A DNA stretch of 64,000 nt from Blautia sp. (lineage in GTDB: Bacteria; Bacillota; Clostridia; Lachnospirales; Lachnospiraceae). A program made the position numbers and the translations under genes. The DNA lies in the NCBI GenBank assembly GCA_023664455.1, contig JAMPFM010000005.1, positions 1-64,000 on the forward strand, read 5' to 3'. Positions within the stretch are counted from its first letter, which is position 1. The number at the start of each line of letters is the position of its first letter. The notes under the pieces are model-generated. The model was not told the DNA's origin, searched no databases, and saw only the letters and a program-made list of their open reading frames with translations. This document shows, in pieces, positions 28,240-37,038 of the stretch.

Positions 28240-28773
28240 TTACTTTGTATCTTTCATCACATCTTTATTTTTAACCAGATAATCGATCAGGGATATCACA
28301 GTCAAAAGTACTGCAATCCACATAACGATTGTCGTCAGGACGGATATTGCTTCGATATCCGCAATCAAAAGACAAATCATGACCATTTGAAACGTGGTCT
28401 TAAATTTTCCCCAGTAGCTTGCTGCAATCACGACACCGTTATCGGATGCAATCAGCCTGAAACCGCTGATGATAAATTCCCTCGCAATGATGACGATAAC
28501 CATCCACGCCGGTATTTTATCCATCGCCACCAGACAAATCAGCGCCGAGCAGACAAGCAATTTATCCGCAAGGGGATCCATAAATTTGCCAAAATTCGTG
28601 ACTAGATTATATTTTCTTGCAATTTTGCCATCCAGTAAATCCGTCAGACTGGCAATGATAAAAATTGCCAGCGCAATCCATTTATCCACGCTTGTTATTT
28701 CCACCAACATGAAAAGTACAAAAAACGGAATCAGGATTACGCGAAACATTGTTAATTTATTCGGTAAATTCAT
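28240..28773 (-). CDS. pgsA: CDP-diacylglycerol--glycerol-3-phosphate 3-phosphatidyltransferase
   Basis: Makes phosphatidylglycerol phosphate at the membrane. The 177-residue protein has four or more transmembrane helices and the CDP-alcohol phosphotransferase signature spread over DLLDGKIARKYNL and GKFMDPLADK. Its start overlaps the end of rimO by 17 bp, showing translational linkage in the operon. Confidence 0.95.
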   Translation of the reverse strand: MNLPNKLTMFRVILIPFFVLFMLVEITSVDKWIALAIFIIASLTDLLDGKIARKYNLVTNFGKFMDPLADKLLVCSALICLVAMDKIPAWMVIVIIAREFIISGFRLIASDNGVVIAASYWGKFKTTFQMVMICLLIADIEAISVLTTIVMWIAVLLTVISLIDYLVKNKDVMKDTK

Positions 28774-30112
28774 CCTCTATCTCTCCAATCAAATCATATT
28801 CATAAGCCCCGGTCACTCTGACTTTCACAAAATCCCCACTCATCAGTTCCCGTCCCGTATTTATGAAAAGAAATCCGTCCACATTCGGCGCATCTTTATA
28901 GGTCCTCGCCACATAAGTATCTTCTTCCGCGATTTTTCCTTCAATCATCGCATCTAAAACCTTGCCCGTCATGGACTGCGCCGCCTCAAACGCGATATCC
29001 TGCTGAAGCTCCATCAGCTCCGAGAGCCTCTCTTCTTTGACTTCCTCAGATATCTGCCCCGGCATGGAAGCCGCCTCTGTATCTTCCTCCTGGGAATAGG
29101 GGAAAACGCCCAGACGGTCAAACTGCATCTCATCTACAAACGCCATCAGCTCCTCATGCTCTGCTTCTGTTTCTCCCGGAAATCCAGTAATCAGCGTCGT
29201 CCTTAGACAAATATCAGGAATGTTTTCCCGAAGCTTTTCAAGGATTGCCACCAATTCCCGTTTATTCGTCCTGCGCCCCATCTTTCTAAGAATACGGTCG
29301 CAGCCATGCTGTATTGGCAAATCCAGATAATGGCAGATTTTCGGCTCTTCCTTTATGGTTTCAATCAGCTCATCGGTAATTTCTTCCGGGTAACAATATA
29401 AAATACGCACCCAACAAATTCCCTCAATCCGACAAATTCTGCGCAGTAATTCAGGCAGTTTCTTTTCGCCGTACAAATCCACACCATAAACCGTCGTTTC
29501 CTGCGCCACTAGAATTAACTCTTTGACGCCGTCCGCCGCCAGCTCCTCTGCCTCTTTTATGAGTGTTTCCATAGGGACGCTCCGATAGCCGCCGCGTATT
29601 TTCGGAATAATGCAATAAGAACAATGTTTGTTGCAGCCTTCCGCAATTTTCAGATATGCATAATGCCCTCCGGTCGTCAGAATCCGTCTCGTATCCGCAA
29701 GGGGGATGGTATCCAGACTTTTATAATAATCCTCTATTTTCCGGCTTTCTTCTGCCGTAAAAAGCTTATCCAACGCCGCTGCAATCTCATCGATTGCCGC
29801 CACGCCGATGATACTATCCACTTCGGGAATCTCTTTTTTTATTTCTTCCCGATACCGCTGCGCAAGACAGCCTGTTACAAGCAGACCGGAAATCGCGCCG
29901 CTTTTTTTCAATTCCGCCATTTCCAGAATCGTATCAATACTTTCCTGCTTGGCGTCGTTGATGAAACAACAGGTGTTGATGATTGCAACATCAGCATCCG
30001 TTTCATCATTGGTAAATTCATAGCCTTTTTCATACAAAAGACCCAGCATCTTTTCGGAATCGACCAGATTTTTGTCGCATCCTAACGAGATAAAGAGTAT
30101 TTTTTTATTCAT
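28757..30112 (-). CDS. rimO: Ribosomal protein S12 methylthiotransferase RimO
   Basis: The radical-SAM enzyme methylthiolates an Asp of ribosomal protein S12. An N-terminal UPF0004 domain with three Cys (SLGCDKN, NTCCFIND, TGCLAQR), the radical-SAM CxxxCxxC (CNKHCSYC) and a C-terminal TRAM domain are present. The ATG at 30112 overlaps the rpoZ stop (ATGAATAA); the frame runs eight codons further but without a better site. Confidence 0.95.
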   Translation of the reverse strand: MNKKILFISLGCDKNLVDSEKMLGLLYEKGYEFTNDETDADVAIINTCCFINDAKQESIDTILEMAELKKSGAISGLLVTGCLAQRYREEIKKEIPEVDSIIGVAAIDEIAAALDKLFTAEESRKIEDYYKSLDTIPLADTRRILTTGGHYAYLKIAEGCNKHCSYCIIPKIRGGYRSVPMETLIKEAEELAADGVKELILVAQETTVYGVDLYGEKKLPELLRRICRIEGICWVRILYCYPEEITDELIETIKEEPKICHYLDLPIQHGCDRILRKMGRRTNKRELVAILEKLRENIPDICLRTTLITGFPGETEAEHEELMAFVDEMQFDRLGVFPYSQEEDTEAASMPGQISEEVKEERLSELMELQQDIAFEAAQSMTGKVLDAMIEGKIAEEDTYVARTYKDAPNVDGFLFINTGRELMSGDFVKVRVTGAYEYDLIGEIEDEFTE

Positions 30113-30359
30113 CTTCGTCCTGTTCGTCTTCATCACTTAAAATCCTGATTTTCGCCTGATTCAGTTCCTCTACGGCAACGGAAAGCGGTTTCTTGCCTTC
30201 CGCATCTTCCACCAAAGCCTTGTCCCCCGCAATGAGCTGTCTCGCTCTTTTCGAGGTTGCCATAACGATGGAATAACGGCTGTTCACAACCGGCTGCTCG
30301 CCTTCCTCAATTTCACTATTTACGACCTTCATTAAATCTGTGTAAGATGGATGTAACAT
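30105..30359 (-). CDS. rpoZ: RNA polymerase omega subunit
   Basis: The 84-residue omega subunit assists RNA polymerase assembly. NSRYSIVMATSKRARQLIAG is the conserved core, and the tail is acidic. It overlaps gmk by 1 bp upstream and rimO downstream, in the standard gmk-rpoZ order. Confidence 0.95.
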   Translation of the reverse strand: MLHPSYTDLMKVVNSEIEEGEQPVVNSRYSIVMATSKRARQLIAGDKALVEDAEGKKPLSVAVEELNQAKIRILSDEDEQDEDE

Positions 30360-30994
30360 TATTTTGCTCCTTCCGCAAGAATTTTCAATTCTGCCCTGAT
30401 ATTTTCTATAAATTCTTTCTTTCTGACTGGCGTATCATGCGCCGCCAGAATAATTTCGTGCAATCTGGCTGTGCAGGCTTCCAAATCATCATTGATAACA
30501 ATATAATCATAAGCTTCTATGCCTTCCGCCTCTTCTTTTGCACGGTGTATGCGCTGTTCAATCACTTCTGCGCTTTCGGTGCCCCTGCCTTCCAGTCTGC
30601 GTTTCAGCTCCCCTGCATTCGGCGGTGTCACAAAAAGCAGAACCGCCTGCGGATATTGCTCCCTGACCTTCAAGGCTCCCTGAATCTCGATTTCCAGAAT
30701 CACATCTTTGCCCGCCTCTAACTGCTTTTCTACATAATCTTTCGGCGTACCATAGTAATGATTACAATAACAGGCGTATTCTATGAAACCGCCCGCTGCA
30801 ATTTTTTCCTCAAACGCTTTCTGTTCCAGGAAAAAATATTCGACGCCGTCCGTCTCGCCCACACGCGGTTTGCGCGTCGTCGCCGACACCGATAAGGCAT
30901 AATTATCATACTCCTGCAGCAGTTTCTTCATCAACGTTCCTTTACCCGCTCCCGAAAAGCCGGATATGACAATCAAAATTCCTTTATCCTTCAT
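30359..30994 (-). CDS. gmk: Guanylate kinase
   Basis: Phosphorylates GMP to GDP. The protein of about 211 residues starts at the ATG at 30994 (MKDKGILIVISGFSGAGKGT), where GGAG is 6-7 nt upstream; the longer frame to 31060 only reads through remA. The P-loop and the GMP-binding SATTRKPRVGE and GVEYFF segments are clear. The start overlaps the remA end by 11 bp. Confidence 0.95.
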   Translation of the reverse strand: MKDKGILIVISGFSGAGKGTLMKKLLQEYDNYALSVSATTRKPRVGETDGVEYFFLEQKAFEEKIAAGGFIEYACYCNHYYGTPKDYVEKQLEAGKDVILEIEIQGALKVREQYPQAVLLFVTPPNAGELKRRLEGRGTESAEVIEQRIHRAKEEAEGIEAYDYIVINDDLEACTARLHEIILAAHDTPVRKKEFIENIRAELKILAEGAK

Positions 30995-31247
30995 CCGTAT
31001 CTCCACTTTCTGTCTGCGCCCTGCCAGCAATCGTCTCAGGAAGCAGCGCCGACAATACAATCTGGCTGTTTTCCATAATCAGTACCGCCTTGGTTTTTCT
31101 TCCCTGGGTCGCGTCAATCGCTGTCCCGTTTTCCTTTGCCTTCTGCACGAGACGCTTAATCGGCGCGGAATCAGGACTGACTATTGCTATAATCTTCCCG
31201 GTATTGACAACATTGCCAAACCCTATATGAATGAGTCTTCCCAACAT
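30984..31247 (-). CDS. remA: RemA/DUF370 family DNA-binding regulator
   Basis: The 87-residue protein matches the extracellular matrix regulator RemA of Bacillus, which activates biofilm and osmoprotection genes. The segments IGFGNVVNTGKIIAIVSPDSAPIKR and RKTKAVLIMENSQIVLS are typical. It sits between yicC and gmk as in many Firmicutes. The target genes here are not known. Confidence 0.9.
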   Translation of the reverse strand: MLGRLIHIGFGNVVNTGKIIAIVSPDSAPIKRLVQKAKENGTAIDATQGRKTKAVLIMENSQIVLSALLPETIAGRAQTESGDTDEG

Positions 31248-31258
31248 CGCTCCCGCCT

Positions 31259-32137
31259 TTATTCAATATTCTGAATCTGCTCACGGACTTTCTCTATCTC
31301 GGTTTTCAGCTCTATGCCGCGGTTGGATACTTCCAAATCATTCGCCTTGGAAAGAATCGTATTGGCTTCCCGATTCATTTCCTGCGCGATAAAATCTAGT
31401 TTCCGCCCGATGCTCCCGCCCTGTATCAGACTATCCCTGGTCGTTTCAATATGGCTTCTTAAACGCACCAGCTCCTCATCAACGCATACTTTATCCGCAA
31501 AAATGGTAACTTCCATCAGGATTCTGCTCTCATCTATCTGTGCATCTCCTAACAGCTCCTTCACCCTATCTTCCAGTTTCTCTCGGTATTCCTTCATGAT
31601 TTCCGGCGAACGTGCGGCGATATATTCCACATGCTCTAACATATCGTCCAGTTTGGCGACAAGGTCTTCTTTTAAATTTTCCCCTTCTTTGATCCGGCTC
31701 TCTACAAATCCTTCCGCCGCGCCCTGGATTGCCCTGCGAAGCAGCTGCCACAGCTCTTCTTCGTCGATCGTCTGTTCTTCCATGCTCAGCACTTCGGGGT
31801 ATCTGGATAAAACGGAAACCCTCACGTCGTTATCTAAAGAAAAATCTTCCGCCATCTGATTCAGATACCGCATATATTCGACGGCAAGCTCTTTATTATA
31901 CTTCACGCAGACATTGGACTGGGTATAATCCTCATAAGTGATAAAAACGTCCACTTTGCCCCTCTGCATGTAGTTCTTTAATTCACTTCTGATTGCCGCC
32001 TCAAAAAAATTCAGTTTCTTCGGCATCTTCATATTAATATCCAGATATCTATGGTTGACAGATTTCATCTCTACCGTGATCTTCCTATCCGCTTCGACAA
32101 TCTCGCATCTGCCAAAACCGGTCATGCTCTTAATCAT
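31259..32137 (-). CDS. YicC family endoribonuclease
   Basis: The 292-residue protein starts MIKSMTGFGR, the family hallmark, and ends in the conserved HIETTRDSLIQGGSIGRKLDFIAQEMNREANT stretch. YicC proteins cleave RNA in E. coli. It is the first gene of the operon read from the promoter at 32183-32211. Confidence 0.92.
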   Translation of the reverse strand: MIKSMTGFGRCEIVEADRKITVEMKSVNHRYLDINMKMPKKLNFFEAAIRSELKNYMQRGKVDVFITYEDYTQSNVCVKYNKELAVEYMRYLNQMAEDFSLDNDVRVSVLSRYPEVLSMEEQTIDEEELWQLLRRAIQGAAEGFVESRIKEGENLKEDLVAKLDDMLEHVEYIAARSPEIMKEYREKLEDRVKELLGDAQIDESRILMEVTIFADKVCVDEELVRLRSHIETTRDSLIQGGSIGRKLDFIAQEMNREANTILSKANDLEVSNRGIELKTEIEKVREQIQNIE

Positions 32138-32182
32138 AGTTATCCCCCAGAATCCTAATTCCCCGTGTGTACAACCGATAAT

Positions 32183-32211
32183 ATTATAGAATAATCCGTC
32201 TTTCTAGTCAA
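32183..32211 (-). promoter_or_regulatory. Sigma-A promoter of the yicC-remA-gmk-rpoZ-rimO-pgsA-cinA operon
   Basis: On the minus strand TTGACT (32206-32211), a 17-bp spacer and a perfect TATAAT (32183-32188), 46 bp before the yicC start. Confidence 0.85.
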
Positions 32212-32240
32212 GCGGACGTTTTGGTGACTTCTGGCGCGGA

Positions 32241-32269
32241 TTGACAGGTTTTTGCCCAGTTGATGTATT
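32241..32269 (+). promoter_or_regulatory. Candidate promoter of the chemotaxis receptor gene
   Basis: A perfect TTGACA (32241-32246) is followed after 17 bp by TGTATT (4 of 6 to consensus). It would leave a leader of about 105 nt and is divergent to the yicC promoter, 30 bp away. Confidence 0.45.
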
Positions 32270-32379
32270 CTCTCTGTTGTATTTATCTATTTTTCTTTTC
32301 TGATTCACTTGTATAAATAAGAAAAAAGGACTACAATGGAATAGTAACTATTTAACACACTCTTCAGAGGAGGATAAAA

Positions 32380-34416
32380 ATGGGGGAGAAAAAAAAGAAA
32401 CCCGAAAAGGGAAGGAAACGAATTGCCGATGAAATCTTGTCCCAGATTGGCAAAAGCGTTGTCCTTGTATTTGTAATCGTAGCAATCGTTGCTATATGTA
32501 TGGTATGGTGGGCAATCATGACGTCAAAGGAAAAGGAGCTGACACTGGAGTCCCGGTCCGCGGCGCATCAGTTAAGCGGCTTCTTTGATCAATATACGAA
32601 AAGTGTAGAACATCTTGCTGTCAACCCGGAAATACGAAACGTATTGACTAATACCAAAGCCGGCGGCGATATCCTGCAGACGGAAGGAATCGATACCGTT
32701 GTCAAGAATCTTGCCGATATCGTCGGCACGGATCCTGAAAACATTATGACCGCCTGGATTGCAGACTTAGACGCCAGCGTGCTGACGCAGTCCGATGGTT
32801 ACACATCGGGCGATGACTGGGTTATTACCGGTCGTGTATGGTACTCCTGCATTGAAAGCGGGGAAACCATTCTGACAGAACCCTATGTGGACCCTAGTAC
32901 CGGAAAGACCATTTTAAGTGCAGTGGCCCCAGTCTATGACGGCGACACCAAAGAAGCGCTCGGTGCGGTAGGTCTGGACGTTTCCCTTGACCAGATGACA
33001 AATGTCATGAGTGAATATCAGATTGGGAAAAAAGGATATGTTCTGCTTTTGTCCGATCAAGGTTCCATCCTGTATCATCCGCAGAGTGATATGCTGCAGC
33101 AAAATATCGCCGATTTGAACATCTCGCAGAACGTGAAAGATGCAGTAGTTACAAATGAAGACCTTTTCACAAAATATACGATAAACGGCGTATCGAAATA
33201 TGGTATGATTGGTTCCGTAGGTGACACGGGCTATACCGTTATCAGCAACCTGCCGATGTTAGAATACTATTCCATGCTCATCGGAATGGTTATCGCACTC
33301 ATTGTTATCTTTATCATAGGTATCTTCTTAATTGCGCTCAGCATCAAGAGAAGCGCCGCAAACCTGACCAAACCGATTCTGGAGCTGAATCAAACGGCAC
33401 AGCAGCTTGCTGCCGGAGATTTGGACGTGCATCTTGATATCACGGCGGAAGATGAAATCGGCGAGCTTGGGGATTCGATTTCCAAGACCGTAAGACGGCT
33501 GAAAGAATACATCGTATACATAGACGAGACTTCCGAGACGCTTGCGCGGATTGCAGACGGAAAACTACAGATTCACTTGAAAAACGATTATGTAGGCGAA
33601 TTTCAGAAAATCAAAATCGCGCTGCTCAATATCTCTTCTTCCATGAATAAAGTCATGGAAGGCATCAACGAAAGCTCTGAAAAAGTATCCATCGGAGCCT
33701 CCGAACTTGCAAACGCTTCCCAGGTACTTGCAGAAAGCGCAGAGATGCAGGCGGCGTCCGTACAAGAGCTTGCTGCAACCACTAATACAGTCGCGGATCA
33801 GGTAGAAAGCAGCCACAAAGAGGCAGAAGCTTCCGCAAAGGCAACCGCCCAAGTTACAACCATGATGGAACAGAATCAGGACAAGATGAAGATGATGATG
33901 GAAGCCATGAATGAAATCCGTCAGACGTCCCAGCAGGTAGTCGGAATCATCCAGACAATCGAAGAAATTGCGGACCAGACAAACCTTCTGTCCTTAAATG
34001 CTTCTATAGAAGCTGCCCGCGCCGGGGAGGCTGGAAGAGGCTTTGCAGTTGTCGCTGACGAAATCGGCAAGCTGGCGCTAGAAAGCTCCAAGGCAGCAAG
34101 CATGACCAGAGATTTAATTGGTGTATCTATGGAAGAAATTAACAAAGGAAATACCATTGCAACCGATGTCATGGCTTCCTTAGAAGAATCCGTAAATGCG
34201 GTAGACCGTGTCAACGATTTGATTAAGAATACGGCTGAAAACGCTGCATTACAGGCGGAAAGCATGGAACAAATCCGTATCGGCATCGAAGAAATTGCCC
34301 GCGGCATTCAGGACAACTCCGCAGCCTCAGAAGAGACTTCTGCAACTTCAGAAGAACTGGCTTCCCAGGCTGAAACACTGAATGAAATGGTACAGAAATT
34401 TGAATTATGTAAATAA
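32380..34416 (+). CDS. Methyl-accepting chemotaxis protein with Cache sensor domain
   Basis: The 678-residue receptor has a transmembrane helix at about 25-47, a double-Cache type external domain (about 50-295; WYSCIESGETILTEPYVDPSTG is typical), a second helix at about 300-325, a HAMP domain and a long signalling coiled coil. The hairpin tip EIADQTNLLSLNASIEAARAG is canonical for CheA/CheW binding. No C-terminal CheR-binding pentapeptide is seen. AGAGGAGG precedes the ATG. It implies chemotaxis in this organism; the ligand is unknown. Confidence 0.95.
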   Translation: MGEKKKKPEKGRKRIADEILSQIGKSVVLVFVIVAIVAICMVWWAIMTSKEKELTLESRSAAHQLSGFFDQYTKSVEHLAVNPEIRNVLTNTKAGGDILQTEGIDTVVKNLADIVGTDPENIMTAWIADLDASVLTQSDGYTSGDDWVITGRVWYSCIESGETILTEPYVDPSTGKTILSAVAPVYDGDTKEALGAVGLDVSLDQMTNVMSEYQIGKKGYVLLLSDQGSILYHPQSDMLQQNIADLNISQNVKDAVVTNEDLFTKYTINGVSKYGMIGSVGDTGYTVISNLPMLEYYSMLIGMVIALIVIFIIGIFLIALSIKRSAANLTKPILELNQTAQQLAAGDLDVHLDITAEDEIGELGDSISKTVRRLKEYIVYIDETSETLARIADGKLQIHLKNDYVGEFQKIKIALLNISSSMNKVMEGINESSEKVSIGASELANASQVLAESAEMQAASVQELAATTNTVADQVESSHKEAEASAKATAQVTTMMEQNQDKMKMMMEAMNEIRQTSQQVVGIIQTIEEIADQTNLLSLNASIEAARAGEAGRGFAVVADEIGKLALESSKAASMTRDLIGVSMEEINKGNTIATDVMASLEESVNAVDRVNDLIKNTAENAALQAESMEQIRIGIEEIARGIQDNSAASEETSATSEELASQAETLNEMVQKFELCK

Positions 34417-34486
34417 CTTGTGTTATAATAAATGTGTATTCCTATTATAATAGTAATCATAGGAAATATGTTTTCTCGTAAAATCT

Positions 34487-34516
34487 GAAATCCCCTGCCA
34501 GACGGCGGGGGATTTC
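34487..34516 (+). terminator. Hairpin between the chemotaxis receptor and rqcH genes
   Basis: A 13-bp stem (GAAATCCCCTGCC with GGCGGGGGATTTC, one G:U) has a 4-nt loop. No T run follows, so termination here is probable but not certain. Confidence 0.5.
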
Positions 34517-34538
34517 CTAAACTGGAAAAGGAGTCATC

Positions 34539-36308
34539 ATGGCATTTGACGGCATTACCATTGCAAACATTGTAAAAGAACTGAATGATTGTCTGATTGG
34601 CGGACGAATCTATAAAATCGCCCAGCCGGAAACGGACGAATTATTACTTACCGTAAAAAATAACAGCACACAATATCGGCTATTATTATCTGCGGACGCT
34701 TCTCTTCCACTTCTCTATCTGACAGAAAAAAATAAGCCAAGCCCGATGACCGCGCCGGGTTTTTGTATGCTGCTTCGCAAGCACTTACAAAATGCAAGAA
34801 TCCTGTCAGTTACCCAGCCCGGTCTGGAGCGCATCGTACAGATACACTTAGAGCATCTGAATGAACTAGGAGATCTATGCCGCAAAACCCTGATTATCGA
34901 AATCATGGGAAAGCACAGCAATATTATCTTCTGCAATGACGAGAATCTTATCATCGACAGTATCAAGCATATTTCCGGTATGGTCAGCTCGATTCGGGAA
35001 GTACTGCCGGGCAAAGAATACTTCATTCCACAAACGCAGAAGAAAACTGACCCCTTTTCTTTGATTGACTCATGCAGTCAATCGGGTGGTCAGTCCCTAG
35101 AGGAATGTTTTCAATATCAACTGTCATCTTTTCCGGCTCCCATTTATAAGGCGCTCTACTGCGTCTATACCGGACTTTCTCCTGTCATGGCGCAGGAAAT
35201 CTGTCATCGCGCCCAGATAGACGGCGATATGCCCACTTCTGCGCTGTCAGATACAGATTATCAAAAATTATATGCTGTTTTAACTTTTTTATTGCAGCAG
35301 ATTCGAGAAGGTTCTTTTCAACCGAATATCATTTATGAGAAAAAAACGCCGATAGAGTTTGCCGCATTCCCGCTGTCCATTTACGCCGGGAAGGATAACA
35401 CCTGCTTCTCTTCTATCAGCGAAGTCTTAGAACGCTATTATGAGGAAAAGAATACCCTGACAAGAATCCGCCAAAAGTCCGCTGACCTTCGCAAAATCGT
35501 CCAGACGGCATTGGAGCGGAATATTAAAAAATACGATTTACAAAAACGGCAGATACAGGATACGGAAAAACGCGACAAATACCGTATTTATGGGGAATTA
35601 TTAAATACCTATGGTTATGGAATCCAGCCGGGCGCCAAGACTTTGGAAGCGTTAAATTATTATACCGACGAAATGATTACCATTCCCCTTGACGCTACGC
35701 TGACGCCTTCCGAGAACGCCAAGAAATATTTTGACAAATACGGGAAACTAAAGCGTACCTATGAAGCCCTTTCCGAGCTGACACTTGAAGTCAAAGCGGA
35801 AATCGAGCACTTAGAGTCCATTTCTGCTGCTTTGGATATCGCCCTTGTAGAAGAAGACCTCGTCCAGATTAAGGAAGAATTGATTGAAAGCGGCTATATC
35901 CGCAGGAAAGGCGGCGGCAAAAAAAGTAAGATTACGAGCAAACCCTTCCACTATCTCAGCTCCGACGGTTTCCATATCTATGTGGGTAAAAATAACTATC
36001 AGAACGATGAGCTGACCTTTAAAGTCGCAACCGGCAATGACTGGTGGTTCCACGCCAAGAAAAAGCCCGGCTCCCATGTCATCGTCAAAACGGAAGGGAA
36101 AGAACTGCCCGACCGCACATTTGAAGAAGCCGCCCGGCTCGCCGCATATTACTCCAAAGGAAGGGAGCAGGAAAAAGTAGAAATCGACTATCTGCAGAAA
36201 AAGAACGTGAAAAAGCCCAACGGTGCGAAACCCGGCTTCGTCGTATATTACACCAACTACTCTATGGCAATCGACTCCGACATTTCCGGGCTGCAGCAGA
36301 TACCATAG
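34539..36308 (+). CDS. rqcH: RqcH (NFACT family, ribosome quality control)
   Basis: RqcH adds C-terminal alanine tails to stalled peptides on 50S subunits; older annotations call it a fibronectin-binding protein. The 589-residue protein has NFACT-N (MAFDGITIANIVKELN..), a helix-hairpin-helix region, a coiled coil at about 300-450 and NFACT-R near the end (DWWFHAKKKPGSHVIVK). AAAGGAG lies close before the ATG. A terminator follows at 36405. Confidence 0.93.
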   Translation: MAFDGITIANIVKELNDCLIGGRIYKIAQPETDELLLTVKNNSTQYRLLLSADASLPLLYLTEKNKPSPMTAPGFCMLLRKHLQNARILSVTQPGLERIVQIHLEHLNELGDLCRKTLIIEIMGKHSNIIFCNDENLIIDSIKHISGMVSSIREVLPGKEYFIPQTQKKTDPFSLIDSCSQSGGQSLEECFQYQLSSFPAPIYKALYCVYTGLSPVMAQEICHRAQIDGDMPTSALSDTDYQKLYAVLTFLLQQIREGSFQPNIIYEKKTPIEFAAFPLSIYAGKDNTCFSSISEVLERYYEEKNTLTRIRQKSADLRKIVQTALERNIKKYDLQKRQIQDTEKRDKYRIYGELLNTYGYGIQPGAKTLEALNYYTDEMITIPLDATLTPSENAKKYFDKYGKLKRTYEALSELTLEVKAEIEHLESISAALDIALVEEDLVQIKEELIESGYIRRKGGGKKSKITSKPFHYLSSDGFHIYVGKNNYQNDELTFKVATGNDWWFHAKKKPGSHVIVKTEGKELPDRTFEEAARLAAYYSKGREQEKVEIDYLQKKNVKKPNGAKPGFVVYYTNYSMAIDSDISGLQQIP

Positions 36309-36404
36309 GAATGCTATCCACTTCCCTATCAGAAGGCAATCCTGCAATACCGATTCTATAACACATGCTATAGGAAAATTGTGGAGCAATTTTCTTATTG
36401 TACA

Positions 36405-36454
36405 AAAATCCCCCGCCGTTTCCAAAATTCCTGGAAACCCGCAGGGGATTTTAA
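36405..36454 (+). terminator. Terminator after rqcH
   Basis: AAAATCCCC/GGGGATTTT arms with an inner GTTTCC/GGAAAC stem are followed by TTTTAATG. A small hairpin just before it (GAAAATTG/GCAATTTTC near 36373-36393) faintly recalls the recA-flanking repeat. Confidence 0.75.
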
Positions 36455-36468
36455 TGCATCATTGCTGT

Positions 36469-36729
36469 TTAAATTGTTTTTTCGGTAAATAAAGATTTCA
36501 CATGGTCGATTTCCGCCTGTGTCGCTTTTGCTGCCGGCACATAATAGGATTTCTCACGCGCAATCTGATACAGCTCTTCCTGCGATTGTTCGCAGGCATT
36601 TCTAAACTGTTTCAAAGTCTGCTTCAGCTCTTTATTCTCAGTCTGCGGAATCATTTCCCCAAACCGTACCAACTCGCCGTTGATTCCCGTTAACGTATCT
36701 GCTACCATTGTTTTTTCCTGCATCTGCAT
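36469..36729 (-). CDS. Coat-F-like small protein
   Basis: The 86-residue helical protein resembles the CotF domain proteins of spore-formers (QTENKELKQTLKQFRNACEQSQEELYQIAREKSYYVPA). GGAGGG lies 8 nt before the ATG. It is downstream of a second, shorter relative at 36748 with an 18-bp gap, and both probably form one operon. Assignment is from general similarity. Confidence 0.6.
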   Translation of the reverse strand: MQMQEKTMVADTLTGINGELVRFGEMIPQTENKELKQTLKQFRNACEQSQEELYQIAREKSYYVPAAKATQAEIDHVKSLFTEKTI

Positions 36730-36747
36730 CTTACACGCCCTCCATTT

Positions 36748-36933
36748 CTAACCCAGAAAATCCATTAATTTTTGTTTGTTCTGCATTGCCGACTGCGCGC
36801 CTTTTTCAAAAAACTGCTTTACCTGACTGTCTGTTGCGCACTCTGCGTATTCTTTCATTTTGCAGTGGGTGACGTCATATCCGCCCATGAGGTGACGGAG
36901 ATTCTGTAATTCAAGCTCTGATAAATTTGCCAA
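36748..36933 (-). CDS. Coat-F-like miniprotein (61 aa), TTG start
   Basis: The start codon is TTG, 7 nt after GGAGGG, and no ATG or GTG is available. The protein (MANLSELELQNLRHLMGG..) is helical, with spaced Cys/His residues (DVTHCKMKEYAECA). It is small and lies directly before its longer neighbour on the same strand. A spore-coat role is a guess from family resemblance. Confidence 0.6.
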   Translation of the reverse strand: MANLSELELQNLRHLMGGYDVTHCKMKEYAECATDSQVKQFFEKGAQSAMQNKQKLMDFLG

Positions 36934-37038
36934 TGTTAATCCCTCCTGATTCTGATTTGCATAATTGTATCAATGTTATTATTTCTCATTGGCAAAGCTT
37001 TATGCACGGGAAATAGAAATGATTTTTAATAACTAATG

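Noticed and set aside
36365..36402. Possible third member of the recA-flanking repeat after rqcH
   Set aside because: It shares only the GAAAATTG/GCAATTTTC hairpin and a TTATTGTAC flank, too little to call by eye.
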